DNA of 17,614 nt from an uncultured Eubacteriales bacterium (lineage in GTDB: Bacteria; Bacillota_A; Clostridia; Christensenellales; Aristaeellaceae): the NCBI GenBank assembly GCA_902766515.1, contig CACXEB010000316.1:1-17614 (forward strand), given 5' to 3'. Position numbers and translations under genes: made by a program. Positions 1 through 7,817 of the stretch are shown piece after piece. Each line of letters opens with the position of its first letter. Position 1 is the stretch's first letter. The notes under the pieces are model-generated. The model saw only the letters and a program-made list of their open reading frames with translations, was not told the origin of the DNA and did no database searches.

Positions 1-582
1 GAAAAGAACTCCCTGTGGCTGGACATCCCGACCAGCATCACCGCGCAGGAAACCATCTACATGAACGGCACCGAGTTCGGAACCATCGACGTGATTTTCG
101 AGCTGGACGACTTTGGCACGCCCAAGCAGTTCAAGATCAGCGCCAACATCCAGGGCCAGGACGTCCTGATCTCCTATGCGGACAGCGAGTTCGTGATGAC
201 CGTCGGCACGCAGGAAGTGCTGTATGCCGCCTATAAGGACGGCGTCGTCACCGTCCGCACGAATGACGGCCTGGTGAGCCTCACCGCCCGCGAATTCGAA
301 TCCGACGCGAACCATGTGATCTATGAAGTCAAGGTCAGCCAGTATGGCACCGAGCGTACCGCTTACGCGACCTGCCAGATCCTTGAAAACGAAGGAAAAG
401 AGTACTTTGAGATGCTGCTCACTTCCGAAGGCCAGCTGGGCGCTGTCGTGCAGCTCCGCCAGACCGAAAAGCAGGCTTTCCCGCTGACCAAGGATGATCC
501 CGCGCTGAACTGGATCACGGAAGAGCAGCTGAACAGCCTGCTGGACAGCTACGTTGCGCAGCTGCTGAGCAATTTCCGCTGA
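1..582 (+). CDS. Unrecognised protein, 3' end only
   Basis: The reading frame is open from the first base, so the gene starts upstream and only its last 193 codons are here; it ends with TGA at 580-582. An internal ATG at 61 is not a convincing start because the frame and protein character continue before it and no ribosome binding site precedes it. The visible protein is rich in alternating hydrophobic and polar residues with many Val, Thr, Tyr and Phe, which suggests beta strands. It has one Cys, no membrane segment, and a short amphipathic helix at the C-terminus (around NSLLDSYVAQLLSNF). I recognise no family. It could be the tail of a secreted beta-rich protein like others in this window, but the N-terminus that would show a signal peptide is missing. 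Confidence 0.75.
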   Translation, partial: EKNSLWLDIPTSITAQETIYMNGTEFGTIDVIFELDDFGTPKQFKISANIQGQDVLISYADSEFVMTVGTQEVLYAAYKDGVVTVRTNDGLVSLTAREFESDANHVIYEVKVSQYGTERTAYATCQILENEGKEYFEMLLTSEGQLGAVVQLRQTEKQAFPLTKDDPALNWITEEQLNSLLDSYVAQLLSNFR

Positions 583-606
583 GCTCCGTTCTTTCCAGAC
601 AGATAA

Positions 607-634
607 GGAAACGCTGATTCATTTCCGCGTTTCC
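607..634 (+). other. Inverted repeat after the first gene, possible weak terminator
   Basis: An 8-bp perfect inverted repeat (GGAAACGC at 607-614 and GCGTTTCC at 627-634) with a 12-base loop lies 25 bases after the stop of the upstream gene. No T-run follows, so it is not a convincing intrinsic terminator. It may limit read-through into dnaE or protect the 3' end of the upstream message. Confidence 0.3.
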
Positions 635-678
635 ATAAGATCAGTCCCCCCTGGATTCATGACACCGCATGACGGCTG

Positions 679-731
679 AAAGGAGGGGATGCAGCAGAGG
701 GAAGCTTTTCCGGACCGGAAAGTTTCCCTCT
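679..731 (+). promoter_or_regulatory. dnaE leader: distant Shine-Dalgarno followed by a long hairpin
   Basis: A very strong ribosome binding sequence (AAAGGAGGGG, 679-688) lies about 60 bases before the dnaE ATG at 748. The 16 bases directly before that ATG (732-747) contain nothing resembling one. Between them is a long stem-loop. AGAGGGAA (696-703) pairs with TTCCCTCT (724-731), and inside it CTTTTCCGG (705-713) pairs with CCGGAAAG (715-722) with one bulged T. When folded, the strong site would be about 24 unpaired bases from the ATG instead of 59. An ATG directly after the site (689) is in another frame with zero spacing, so it is not a likely alternative start. Confidence 0.5.
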
Positions 732-747
732 TGCTGTATCCGCGGGT

Positions 748-3700
748 ATGTTCGCACATCTGCATCTGCATTCTGAATACAGCCTGCTCGACGGGGCCTG
801 CCGCATCCGGCAGCTGATCCCGAGGCTTAAAGAACTGGGGCAGGACGCCTGCGCCATCACCGACCACGGCGTCCTGTACGGCGCGGTGGAGTTCTGGTCC
901 GCCATGACCGACGCGGGGCTGCATCCCGTGATCGGGTGCGAAATGTACGTCGCGGAGGATATGCGCAGCCAGCAGCGCGGCATGGCCCACCTGATCCTGC
1001 TGTGCGAGAACCAGACCGGCTACCGCAATCTCTGCCTGCTGGACAGCCTCGCGTTCACGGAGGGCTTCTATTACCGGCCGCGGATCGATTACGAATGCCT
1101 GGCGCAGCATCACGAGGGGTTGATTGCATTGTCAGCCTGCCTGTCGGGCGACCTGAGCCGGATGCTGCTGGACGGCCGGTATGAGGACGCGCGGAAATTC
1201 GTGGAGCGCATGGAACGGATCATGGGCAGGGACCATTTCTACATTGAGCTGATGGATCACGGCCTGCCGGAAGAAAAAACCGTGCTGCCCAGGCTGGTCC
1301 GCCTGTCGGAAGAAACGGGCGTGCCGACGGTCGTGACCAACGACTGTCATTACCTGACCCGGGAGGACGCCGAAGCGCAGGAGGTGCTGATGTGCATCCA
1401 GACGGGGAAAACCCTGGAGGATGACCAGCGGATGCGCCTGCAGACAGACCAGCTGTACGTCAAGTCGGAAGACGAGATGCGCAGGCTGTTTCCGGGCTTT
1501 GAGGATGCGGTCGCGCGGACGGAGGAGATTGCGCAGCGCTGCCAGGTCAGCTTTGATTTTAAAACCATCCACCTGCCCAGGTACCCGATCAGCACGGGCG
1601 AAACGGCGGAGCAGATGCTGCGCCGTCTCTGCGCGGAGGGCGCTTCGGAACGGTACGGGGCGGACAACCGGGAGGCCAGGGCCCGCCTGGATTATGAGCT
1701 GTCGGTCATCAGCCAGATGGGCTATGTGGATTATTTCCTGATCGTATGGGACTTCATCCATTATGCCCGCGACCACGGCATCATGGTCGGGCCGGGGCGC
1801 GGCAGTGCGGCCGGCAGCATCGTCGCGTACTGCCTCGGTATCACGCAGCTTGATCCGCTCCGATACCAGCTTCTTTTTGAGCGTTTCCTGAACCCGGAAC
1901 GCGTGACCATGCCGGATATCGACGTCGATTTCTGCTATGAACGGCGCCAGGAGGTCATCGATTACGTCGCCCGCAAGTATGGCGCGGACCATGTGAGCCA
2001 GATCATCACCTTCGGGACCATGGCGGCCCGGGCGGCGGTGCGCGACGTCGGACGCGTGCTTGGCTACAGCTACCGGGATACCGACGCGATCGCCAAGGCC
2101 ATCCCCATGGAGCTGGGCATGACCCTTGAAAAAGCCCTGCAGCAGAGCCCTGACCTGCGGAAGATGGTCACGGAAGACCCGAAGGCCGGAAGATTGTACA
2201 ACATGGCGCTGCAGCTGGAAGGCATGCCGCGCCACGCAAGCACCCACGCGGCCGGGGTGCTGATCACCAACAAAGCGCTCACCGAATATATCCCGCTGCA
2301 GACCAACGACGGGGCGGTCACCACCCAGTATCCGATGAACATCATCGAAAAGCTGGGCCTGCTGAAAATGGACTTCCTCGGACTGCGGACCCTGACGGTC
2401 ATCAGGGATACGCTGAACCTGATCGCTTCCCGCGGCATCCGGATCCGACAGGAGGAGATCCCGATGGACGACCCCGCTGTCTACCGGATGATTTCGGAGG
2501 GCGATACTGACGGCGTGTTCCAGCTGGAAGGAACGGGCATCCGCAGCTTCCTGACCTCAATGCAGCCAAAGAACTTTGAAGATATTATCGCTGCGATCTC
2601 CCTGTACAGGCCCGGACCGATGGAGTCTATTCCTCGCTATATCAAAGGCAAGCAGCACCCGGACCAGGTGGTTTACGAATCCCCGCTCCTGGAGCCGATC
2701 CTCTCGGTAACCTACGGCTGTATGGTGTACCAGGAGCAGGTCATGCGGATCGTGCGTGATCTTGCGGGCTATTCCTATGGCCGGAGCGACCTGGTCCGGC
2801 GCGCGATGGCCAAGAAAAAGCACGATGTTATGGCGAAGGAACGGCAGTTCTTTGTCTACGGTTCAAAGGAGGAAGGGGTAACCGGCGCCGTAAGCCGCGG
2901 TGTACCGGCCGAGGTGGCCGAAAAAATCTTCGACGAGATGACCGCATTCGCGTCCTATGCCTTCAACCGGTCGCACGCGGCGGCGTACGGGGTCATTACG
3001 GTGCAGACGGCATGGCTCAAGAAGTATTACCCGGCCGAATTCCTCGCGGCGCTGATCAACTCAGTCGTCGGCAACACCGTCAAGGTCAACGCGTATATCC
3101 AGACCTGCAGGAAGCAGGGCATCCGGATCCTTCCGCCTGACATCAACCGCTCGCAGGTCAAGTTCAGCGTCGAGACGGAGGACAACGGCGCTGCCTGTAT
3201 CCGCTTCGGACTCAACGGCATCAAAAATGTCGGCGGCGCTGCGGCGCAATTGTGCGTCGATGAGCGCGGCAGCCGCCCGTACCGGGACCTGTTTGACTTC
3301 TGCCGGCGCTGCGCCGGGCCTGAGATCAATAAGCGGGCGCTGGAATGCCTGATCAAGGCGGGATGCTTTGACTGCTTCTCTGTCAACAGGGCCAGCCTGC
3401 TGGCGCTGTACGACACGCTGCTGGATGCCGAAGCCCGTCAAAGGAAAACGCGGTCCACCGGACAGATTTCACTGTTTGACAGCGGCGTCTCCCTGGCGGC
3501 GGGCCGTGACGAGTACCCTGAGGTGCCTGCGCTGAGCTATGAGGATATGCTCCGGCAGGAGCGTGAAGTCACCGGTGTATACTTGAGCGGCCATCCGCTC
3601 GCGAAATATGAGGAAGCCCTCCGGAAGATGCCGGACAGTTCGGCGGATGTGGAGGAATGGACCGCCGGGGACGCGCTTTCGGACGGTAAGAAGGTGCGCG

Positions 3701-4176
3701 TGGGCGGTCTCCTGAGCCGGGTGGAAACCAAGGTCACCAAGAAGGGGGACATGATGGCCTACCTGACGCTGGAAGACCTGACCGGACAGCTGGAATGCCT
3801 GGTCTTTCCACGCATTTACCAGACGTACCAGCCGCTGCTGCAGCAGGACCAGCCGGTCATTCTGAACGGCAGGGTCTCCGTCCGGGAGGACGAGGAGCCC
3901 CGTGTGATCGTCGACAGCGCGGAACCCCTGGTGCAGAAAGCGCCGGTGGCGCGGCAGAGCCGGCTTTACCTGAAGGTGCGTCAGTCCCAGCGCAGGGATA
4001 CGGAGCTGCTGCTGACAAAATACCACGGTACCGTGCCCGTCTATTATCACGACCCTGATACCAAAAAGACATACCTGGCGCCGGAGACGCTGTGGATCGC
4101 TCCGTCCGACCCCTTGCTGAACGGCCTGAACCAGCTGCTCGGCCCCGACCAGGTCCGCCTGGTGATCTCTGATTGA
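748..4176 (+). CDS. dnaE: DNA polymerase III alpha subunit (DnaE)
   Basis: This is the 1142-residue replicative C-family DNA polymerase, close to the usual 1100-1170. The N-terminal PHP domain opens with HLHLHSEYSLLDG (residues 4-16). A full set of likely metal ligands is visible: H6, H8, H40, E65, H81, C131, H171, D199 and H201. The polymerase core has GPGRGSAAGS from residue 348, the PDIDVDF motif at 389-395 with catalytic Asp 392 and 394, and the third Asp at 542 in MDFLGLRTL. A helix-hairpin-helix region lies near 820 (NGIKNVGG) and an OB-fold at about 983-1060. There is no inserted DnaQ-like exonuclease, so this is DnaE and not PolC. The start at 748 is set by the typical N-terminus; the frame is closed by TGA at 670-672 and has no other ATG, GTG or TTG. 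The start lacks a nearby ribosome binding site (see leader entry). Confidence 0.97.
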   Translation: MFAHLHLHSEYSLLDGACRIRQLIPRLKELGQDACAITDHGVLYGAVEFWSAMTDAGLHPVIGCEMYVAEDMRSQQRGMAHLILLCENQTGYRNLCLLDSLAFTEGFYYRPRIDYECLAQHHEGLIALSACLSGDLSRMLLDGRYEDARKFVERMERIMGRDHFYIELMDHGLPEEKTVLPRLVRLSEETGVPTVVTNDCHYLTREDAEAQEVLMCIQTGKTLEDDQRMRLQTDQLYVKSEDEMRRLFPGFEDAVARTEEIAQRCQVSFDFKTIHLPRYPISTGETAEQMLRRLCAEGASERYGADNREARARLDYELSVISQMGYVDYFLIVWDFIHYARDHGIMVGPGRGSAAGSIVAYCLGITQLDPLRYQLLFERFLNPERVTMPDIDVDFCYERRQEVIDYVARKYGADHVSQIITFGTMAARAAVRDVGRVLGYSYRDTDAIAKAIPMELGMTLEKALQQSPDLRKMVTEDPKAGRLYNMALQLEGMPRHASTHAAGVLITNKALTEYIPLQTNDGAVTTQYPMNIIEKLGLLKMDFLGLRTLTVIRDTLNLIASRGIRIRQEEIPMDDPAVYRMISEGDTDGVFQLEGTGIRSFLTSMQPKNFEDIIAAISLYRPGPMESIPRYIKGKQHPDQVVYESPLLEPILSVTYGCMVYQEQVMRIVRDLAGYSYGRSDLVRRAMAKKKHDVMAKERQFFVYGSKEEGVTGAVSRGVPAEVAEKIFDEMTAFASYAFNRSHAAAYGVITVQTAWLKKYYPAEFLAALINSVVGNTVKVNAYIQTCRKQGIRILPPDINRSQVKFSVETEDNGAACIRFGLNGIKNVGGAAAQLCVDERGSRPYRDLFDFCRRCAGPEINKRALECLIKAGCFDCFSVNRASLLALYDTLLDAEARQRKTRSTGQISLFDSGVSLAAGRDEYPEVPALSYEDMLRQEREVTGVYLSGHPLAKYEEALRKMPDSSADVEEWTAGDALSDGKKVRVGGLLSRVETKVTKKGDMMAYLTLEDLTGQLECLVFPRIYQTYQPLLQQDQPVILNGRVSVREDEEPRVIVDSAEPLVQKAPVARQSRLYLKVRQSQRRDTELLLTKYHGTVPVYYHDPDTKKTYLAPETLWIAPSDPLLNGLNQLLGPDQVRLVISD

Positions 4177-4201
4177 GCCATCGAGGCTGGCTCGGGGCTG
4201 A

Positions 4202-4230
4202 TTGACAATGGGCCGCTTTTCTGGTACACT
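4202..4230 (+). promoter_or_regulatory. Sigma-A-type promoter with extended -10 for the PfkB-family kinase
   Basis: TTGACA (4202-4207) is followed after exactly 17 bases by TACACT (4225-4230). The bases before the -10 read TGG, giving a TGn extended -10. Transcription would begin near 4237, leaving a leader of about 26 bases before the ATG at 4263. It lies 25 bases after the dnaE stop, so the kinase can be expressed independently of dnaE. Confidence 0.8.
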
Positions 4231-4262
4231 TGTTTCACATTCAGCAGGAAGAAGGCGCGCGC

Positions 4263-5204
4263 ATGATCACAACCGTGACGATGAATCCCTGTATTGACAG
4301 GTCGGTCCACATCAACACTTTCAAGAAGGGCGGCACCAACCGCGTGCTGCGGAGCCGGACGGATATCGGCGGCAAGGGCATCAACGTGAGTGTGGCGCTG
4401 CGGAATTTCCGCCAGGATACCCGTGCGCTTTGCCTGGATCCCATGGACAGCGGCACGTACCTGACCGACACGCTGACGACGCTCGGCGTGCCCTGCATCA
4501 TGGTGCCCGTACCGGGACGGCTTCGTGAAAACCTGAAAATATACGATGATGAAGCGGGCGACATGACCGAGGTCAACGAGGCAGGTGCGCCGTTGGACTT
4601 CAGCTCCTACAAGCGCTTTATGCAGCGTTTCCGCAGTATCCTGGACACGACGAACATCCTGATCCTGAGCGGCAGCGTACCGCCCGGCATCCCCACGGAT
4701 GTGTACCGGGAGATGATCAGGGAAGCGAAGGCCGCCCGGGTACCGACGGTCCTGGACGCGGCGGGGGAGCCGCTCCGCCTGGGTATTGAGGCGTGCCCGG
4801 ACCTGGTGAAGCCCAACCGTTTCGAAATGGAAACGCTGACAGGCCATAAGATCCCCGACCTGGATACCGCCTGCGCGGAAGCGATGACGCTGATCGACCA
4901 GGGCGTCGGCGCCGTCTGCCTGTCGCTGGGAGCGCAGGGCGCGATCCTGGCAAACAAACTGGGAATCTGGTATTCCGAAGGCGTTCCCATCAAGGTGATC
5001 GGTAAGCAGGGCGCGGGGGATTCCCTCGTGGCCGGTTTGTGCATCGGCAGGCTGAACGGAATGGACTACGGGGAAATGCTGCGCACGGGCATGGTCATGG
5101 CGCAGGGATCCCTGACCCGTGAAGGCACGCTGCTCTGCACACAGCGCATATTCGATGAACTGAAGCCCAAAATGCCGGTGGTCAAATACCGGTCATTTGC
5201 CTGA
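4263..5204 (+). CDS. pfkB: PfkB-family sugar kinase, probable 1-phosphofructokinase
   Basis: A 313-residue ribokinase-fold kinase, the usual length for 1-phosphofructokinase (FruK), which makes fructose-1,6-bisphosphate from fructose-1-phosphate and ATP; tagatose-6-phosphate kinase (LacC) is the nearest alternative. Visible motifs are the N-terminus MITTVTMNPCIDRSV, the glycine motif GGKGINVSVAL (37-47), RENLKI and TEVNEAG typical of the FruK/LacC branch (89-108), LSGSVPPG (135-142), KPNRFEMETLTG (183-194), and the anion hole with catalytic Asp 253 in GAGDSLVAG. The start at 4263 has AGGAAGAAGG seven bases upstream. An in-frame TTG at 4230 lies inside the -10 element and cannot be the start. 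No fructose PTS or DeoR-type regulator is adjacent, so the substrate is not settled by context. The next gene follows after 21 bases and is probably co-transcribed. Confidence 0.85.
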   Translation: MITTVTMNPCIDRSVHINTFKKGGTNRVLRSRTDIGGKGINVSVALRNFRQDTRALCLDPMDSGTYLTDTLTTLGVPCIMVPVPGRLRENLKIYDDEAGDMTEVNEAGAPLDFSSYKRFMQRFRSILDTTNILILSGSVPPGIPTDVYREMIREAKAARVPTVLDAAGEPLRLGIEACPDLVKPNRFEMETLTGHKIPDLDTACAEAMTLIDQGVGAVCLSLGAQGAILANKLGIWYSEGVPIKVIGKQGAGDSLVAGLCIGRLNGMDYGEMLRTGMVMAQGSLTREGTLLCTQRIFDELKPKMPVVKYRSFA

Positions 5205-5225
5205 ATCAAACGATCGAGGTATCAC

Positions 5226-7049
5226 ATGATGAAAAAAGGTCTGGCCCTGATCCTGCTCCTTGCGATGTTCCTGGAGATTGCCTGCGCGGCGTTCGCCGCT
5301 GATCCTCAGGATCTCCAGGGATACCAGAAAAAAACGAAAACCTGGCAGTATATCCATTTCGGGACGTATCCGACGGAGGCGGACGGCACCGAACAGCTGA
5401 TCCTCTGGCGTGTGCTCGGCGTGAAGGACGAAAAAGCATACCTGCTCAGCGAGTATATCCTGTTTGCGCACCGGGTGGATCCCAACTGCTACCCGACCAA
5501 CAAGGCCACAGCGCCCTATGGCGGCTGGGAAACCTCAGAGCTGTTCGGATTTCTGAACACGGACTTCCTGAATGCCGCGTTTACCGCCGGCGAGCAGGTC
5601 GTGCTGTCCGAGCTGCCAGACGGCGGACGGGTCAGCCTGCCGGAGATCCAGGACATCAAGAACGAAAGCTACGGCTTTGGCAGCAACAAGGTTCGACAGG
5701 CGCAGAGCACCGCGTATGCCAAAGCAAACGGGCTGTACGTGTATCAGGGCGCCAAGCAGTATTCGCCCTACTGGTCCCGTACGCGCAGCGACAGCAAGCA
5801 ATACGCCCATCGTCGCGTGATGGATGACGGCAAGCTGGGATACATCTGCGTGGAAGTGCAGAACCTCGGCGTGCGACCGGTGATTCTCCTGGATATGAGC
5901 AAGGTGGATCTGCTGACCGGCGCGGGTACAATCGACGATCCCTATATGCTGGCGTTCGCCAATCCCACGCACACGGTGGATCCAGCGGACACGCCGGCCG
6001 ATGAGGGACAGGACGAACCCGCTGCGGACGAGCCTGACGAGGAGCAGCCGGATGAGCCGGACAAAACAGAAACCGCAGCAGAAGAAGTGGATCCCGCTGA
6101 AAACGTACCAGAGTCTGACGTCGCGCAAAAATCTGCCGGAACCGTTTTTTCCAGCGATTACGACGAGCTGTATCCAGCACTGACAGAAGAAGGCTTTTTA
6201 CCGGCAGGCGAACCGGAGTTTGTTTACAGGGATAAGGAAAACGGGCTGTGGCTTTATGCCGGCCAGGACCTCCGGGTGGAGATCGTCCGCTACAGAGAAC
6301 AAAAACCCAAAAACCGTCCCTGGCGATGGTACGTTGCCGATATATATGTCCGGCCGGGCTCCGATGAGTTCATGAAGGTCTTTTACATGAATCAGGATCC
6401 CAAGAGCAAAAAGGAAGTTGAAATCAATAAAATTGCTCAGCAAAACCACCTGGTGTTCGCCATGAATTCTGACTGGTATCACTACCGGGTGAAACGGAAC
6501 GCCAAGCGAAAGGTCATGCCGGTCGGCATCATCATCCGCCAGAACCAGGTGCTGTATGACGATCCGGCAAAGAGCCTCTGGAAAACGATCCCGAACCGCG
6601 ATATTCTGGCGTTGTATCCTGACGGAAACGTCGAAGTCTACGATTATAATGGCGCGACCGCGGAGGAACTGCTGCAAAAGGGCGCATACGATGTCCTTTC
6701 CTTTGGTCCGGTGCTGTTGAGCGAAGGCCAGATCACCAAGCAGACAACTGATATCAGCGCCCGGCAGCAGGACAATCCGCGCAGCGGGATCGGCATGGTA
6801 GAACCTGGTCACTATGTATCCATTGTCATGGAGGGCCGGCGCCGGGGGGTCAGCAACGGCTGCACGGTGGAAGAGTTTGCCGAGCTGTTCCAGTCGAAAG
6901 GCTGCCAGGTAGCCTATAACCTGGATGGCGGCGGCACGGCCTCCATGATGTTCATGGGTGAATATGTCAACGCGATGGGCAGCTATACGGAAAACGCCCG
7001 GAAACAGGTCGAAGTGCTCGGCATCGGTATTTCGGACCAGGTGCAGTAA
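5226..7049 (+). CDS. Secreted DUF6273 / phosphodiester glycosidase (NAGPA-like) fusion protein
   Basis: A 607-residue exported protein in three parts. A signal peptide (Lys 3-4, Leu/Ala-rich core) has a likely cleavage after AAFA at about residue 24. Residues about 38-230 match the DUF6273 pattern of extracellular clostridial proteins: HFGTYP, LILWRVLG, AYLLSEYIL, WETSELFGFLN, a late YWSRTR and VRPVILLD. Residues 253-301 are an acidic Pro/Glu/Asp linker. Residues about 335-605 resemble the phosphodiester glycosidase family (PF09992), related to the lysosomal N-acetylglucosamine-1-phosphodiester alpha-N-acetylglucosaminidase, with GPVLLSEG, PRSGIGMVEPGHYVSIVMEGRR, SNGCTVEEFAELF and NLDGGGTASMM (565-575). 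The expected action is hydrolysis of a sugar-phosphodiester in wall or exopolysaccharide, but the substrate is unknown. GAGGT (5216-5220) supports a start at 5226 or the adjacent ATG at 5229. Probably co-transcribed with the kinase upstream. Confidence 0.85.
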   Translation: MMKKGLALILLLAMFLEIACAAFAADPQDLQGYQKKTKTWQYIHFGTYPTEADGTEQLILWRVLGVKDEKAYLLSEYILFAHRVDPNCYPTNKATAPYGGWETSELFGFLNTDFLNAAFTAGEQVVLSELPDGGRVSLPEIQDIKNESYGFGSNKVRQAQSTAYAKANGLYVYQGAKQYSPYWSRTRSDSKQYAHRRVMDDGKLGYICVEVQNLGVRPVILLDMSKVDLLTGAGTIDDPYMLAFANPTHTVDPADTPADEGQDEPAADEPDEEQPDEPDKTETAAEEVDPAENVPESDVAQKSAGTVFSSDYDELYPALTEEGFLPAGEPEFVYRDKENGLWLYAGQDLRVEIVRYREQKPKNRPWRWYVADIYVRPGSDEFMKVFYMNQDPKSKKEVEINKIAQQNHLVFAMNSDWYHYRVKRNAKRKVMPVGIIIRQNQVLYDDPAKSLWKTIPNRDILALYPDGNVEVYDYNGATAEELLQKGAYDVLSFGPVLLSEGQITKQTTDISARQQDNPRSGIGMVEPGHYVSIVMEGRRRGVSNGCTVEEFAELFQSKGCQVAYNLDGGGTASMMFMGEYVNAMGSYTENARKQVEVLGIGISDQVQ

Positions 7050-7088
7050 TACTGCTTTCCGTCAAATAACCTGATCCATTGACATAAG

Positions 7089-7129
7089 AAACACCGCTTC
7101 CCATTGATCATTTTCGGGAAGCGGTGTTT
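7089..7129. terminator. Shared bidirectional intrinsic terminator
   Basis: A perfect 14-bp stem (AAACACCGCTTCCC at 7089-7102 with GGGAAGCGGTGTTT at 7116-7129) encloses a 13-base loop. On the plus strand it runs into TTTTATTTATTTG, a good U-tract, 39 bases after the glycosidase-like gene. On the minus strand it follows sigH and ends in GTTTCTTATG, a weaker tract. It separates the two converging transcription units. Confidence 0.9.
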
Positions 7130-7139
7130 TATTTATTTG

Positions 7140-7772
7140 TTATTGCTGATTGTCCTCCAGCATCCGGGTCAGCTTTTTCTTGACCCGCTGCAGGGCGTTG
7201 TCGATAGATTTGACGTGGCGTCCAAGCATTTCCGCGATCTCCTGATAGCTTTTGCCGTTCAGGAAGGCGTCCAGCACCTGCTGTTCCAGCGGCGAAAGGG
7301 AGGTATCGATTTCCTTCTGAATATACTCCAGTTCTTCCTGGCTGATGAACAGGTCCTCCGGATTGGTAATGCGGCCTTCGATCACATCCAGCAGGGTGCG
7401 TTCGGATTCCTCGTCGTACAGGGGTTTGTTGAGGGACACATAGCTGTTCAGGGGGAAGTGCTTCTGGCGGGTGGCGGTCTTGATGGCCGTGATGATCTGG
7501 CGCTTGACACATAATTCCGCAAAAGCGCGAAAGCTGGTCAGCCGGGTGGATTTAAAGTCACGGATGGCCTTAAACAGGCCGATCATGCCCTCCTGGACGA
7601 TGTCCTCATGGTCAGCGCCGATCAGGAAATAGCTGCGCGCTTTGGACCGGACAAAGTTCTTGTACTTATCCAGCAAAAACGTCAGCGCATCGTCGTCCCC
7701 GCCCTGGGCGAGCTCCACGATGGCTTCATCGGTCATGGTATCTAAACTGCGGGACTCGTTTTCGTCTTCCAT
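7140..7772 (-). CDS. sigH: RNA polymerase sigma factor SigH (sigma-30, transition state / early sporulation)
   Basis: A 210-residue sigma-70-family factor of the SigH type. In Bacillus and Clostridia it directs post-exponential genes and the initiation of sporulation. Region 2 is highly typical: KARSYFLIGADHEDIVQEG (44-62) followed by MIGLFKAIRDF, then SFRAFAELCVKRQIITAIKTA (region 2.4). Region 4, with its helix-turn-helix, covers about 159-201 (LSPLEQQVLDAFLNGKSYQE and onward). Length and position after rlmB match the Firmicutes norm. The gap to the rlmB stop is 45 bases, without the rae1/yacP gene found there in Bacillus subtilis. Only a weak ribosome binding site (TAAGG) precedes the ATG. 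The 3' end abuts the shared terminator. Presence of sigH suggests, but does not prove, a spore-forming ancestry. Confidence 0.95.
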   Translation of the reverse strand: MEDENESRSLDTMTDEAIVELAQGGDDDALTFLLDKYKNFVRSKARSYFLIGADHEDIVQEGMIGLFKAIRDFKSTRLTSFRAFAELCVKRQIITAIKTATRQKHFPLNSYVSLNKPLYDEESERTLLDVIEGRITNPEDLFISQEELEYIQKEIDTSLSPLEQQVLDAFLNGKSYQEIAEMLGRHVKSIDNALQRVKKKLTRMLEDNQQ

Positions 7773-7817
7773 ACAAACTGCCTTACGGTTAGTTATCGAT
7801 TCCCGGGTAAGCGCTGG

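Noticed and set aside
659..679. Six-codon leader peptide upstream of dnaE (ATG at 659, TGA at 677-679)
   Set aside because: No ribosome binding site precedes it and the coding content is uninformative; it is probably chance, though it ends right at the strong Shine-Dalgarno sequence.
4174..4194. Small stem-loop at the end of dnaE as a terminator
   Set aside because: The stem is only 6-7 bp (GAGCCA with TGGCTC) and no T-run follows, so termination is unlikely.
4230..4262. Upstream TTG start for the PfkB-family kinase
   Set aside because: It lies in the -10 box of the promoter, upstream of the predicted transcription start; the ATG at 4263 has a proper ribosome binding site and the family-typical N-terminus.
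5274..5288. Lipoprotein signal (lipobox) in the DUF6273-glycosidase protein
   Set aside because: The residues before the Cys are LEIA, with Glu where a Leu-type residue is needed at -3. A type I site after AAFA just downstream fits better.
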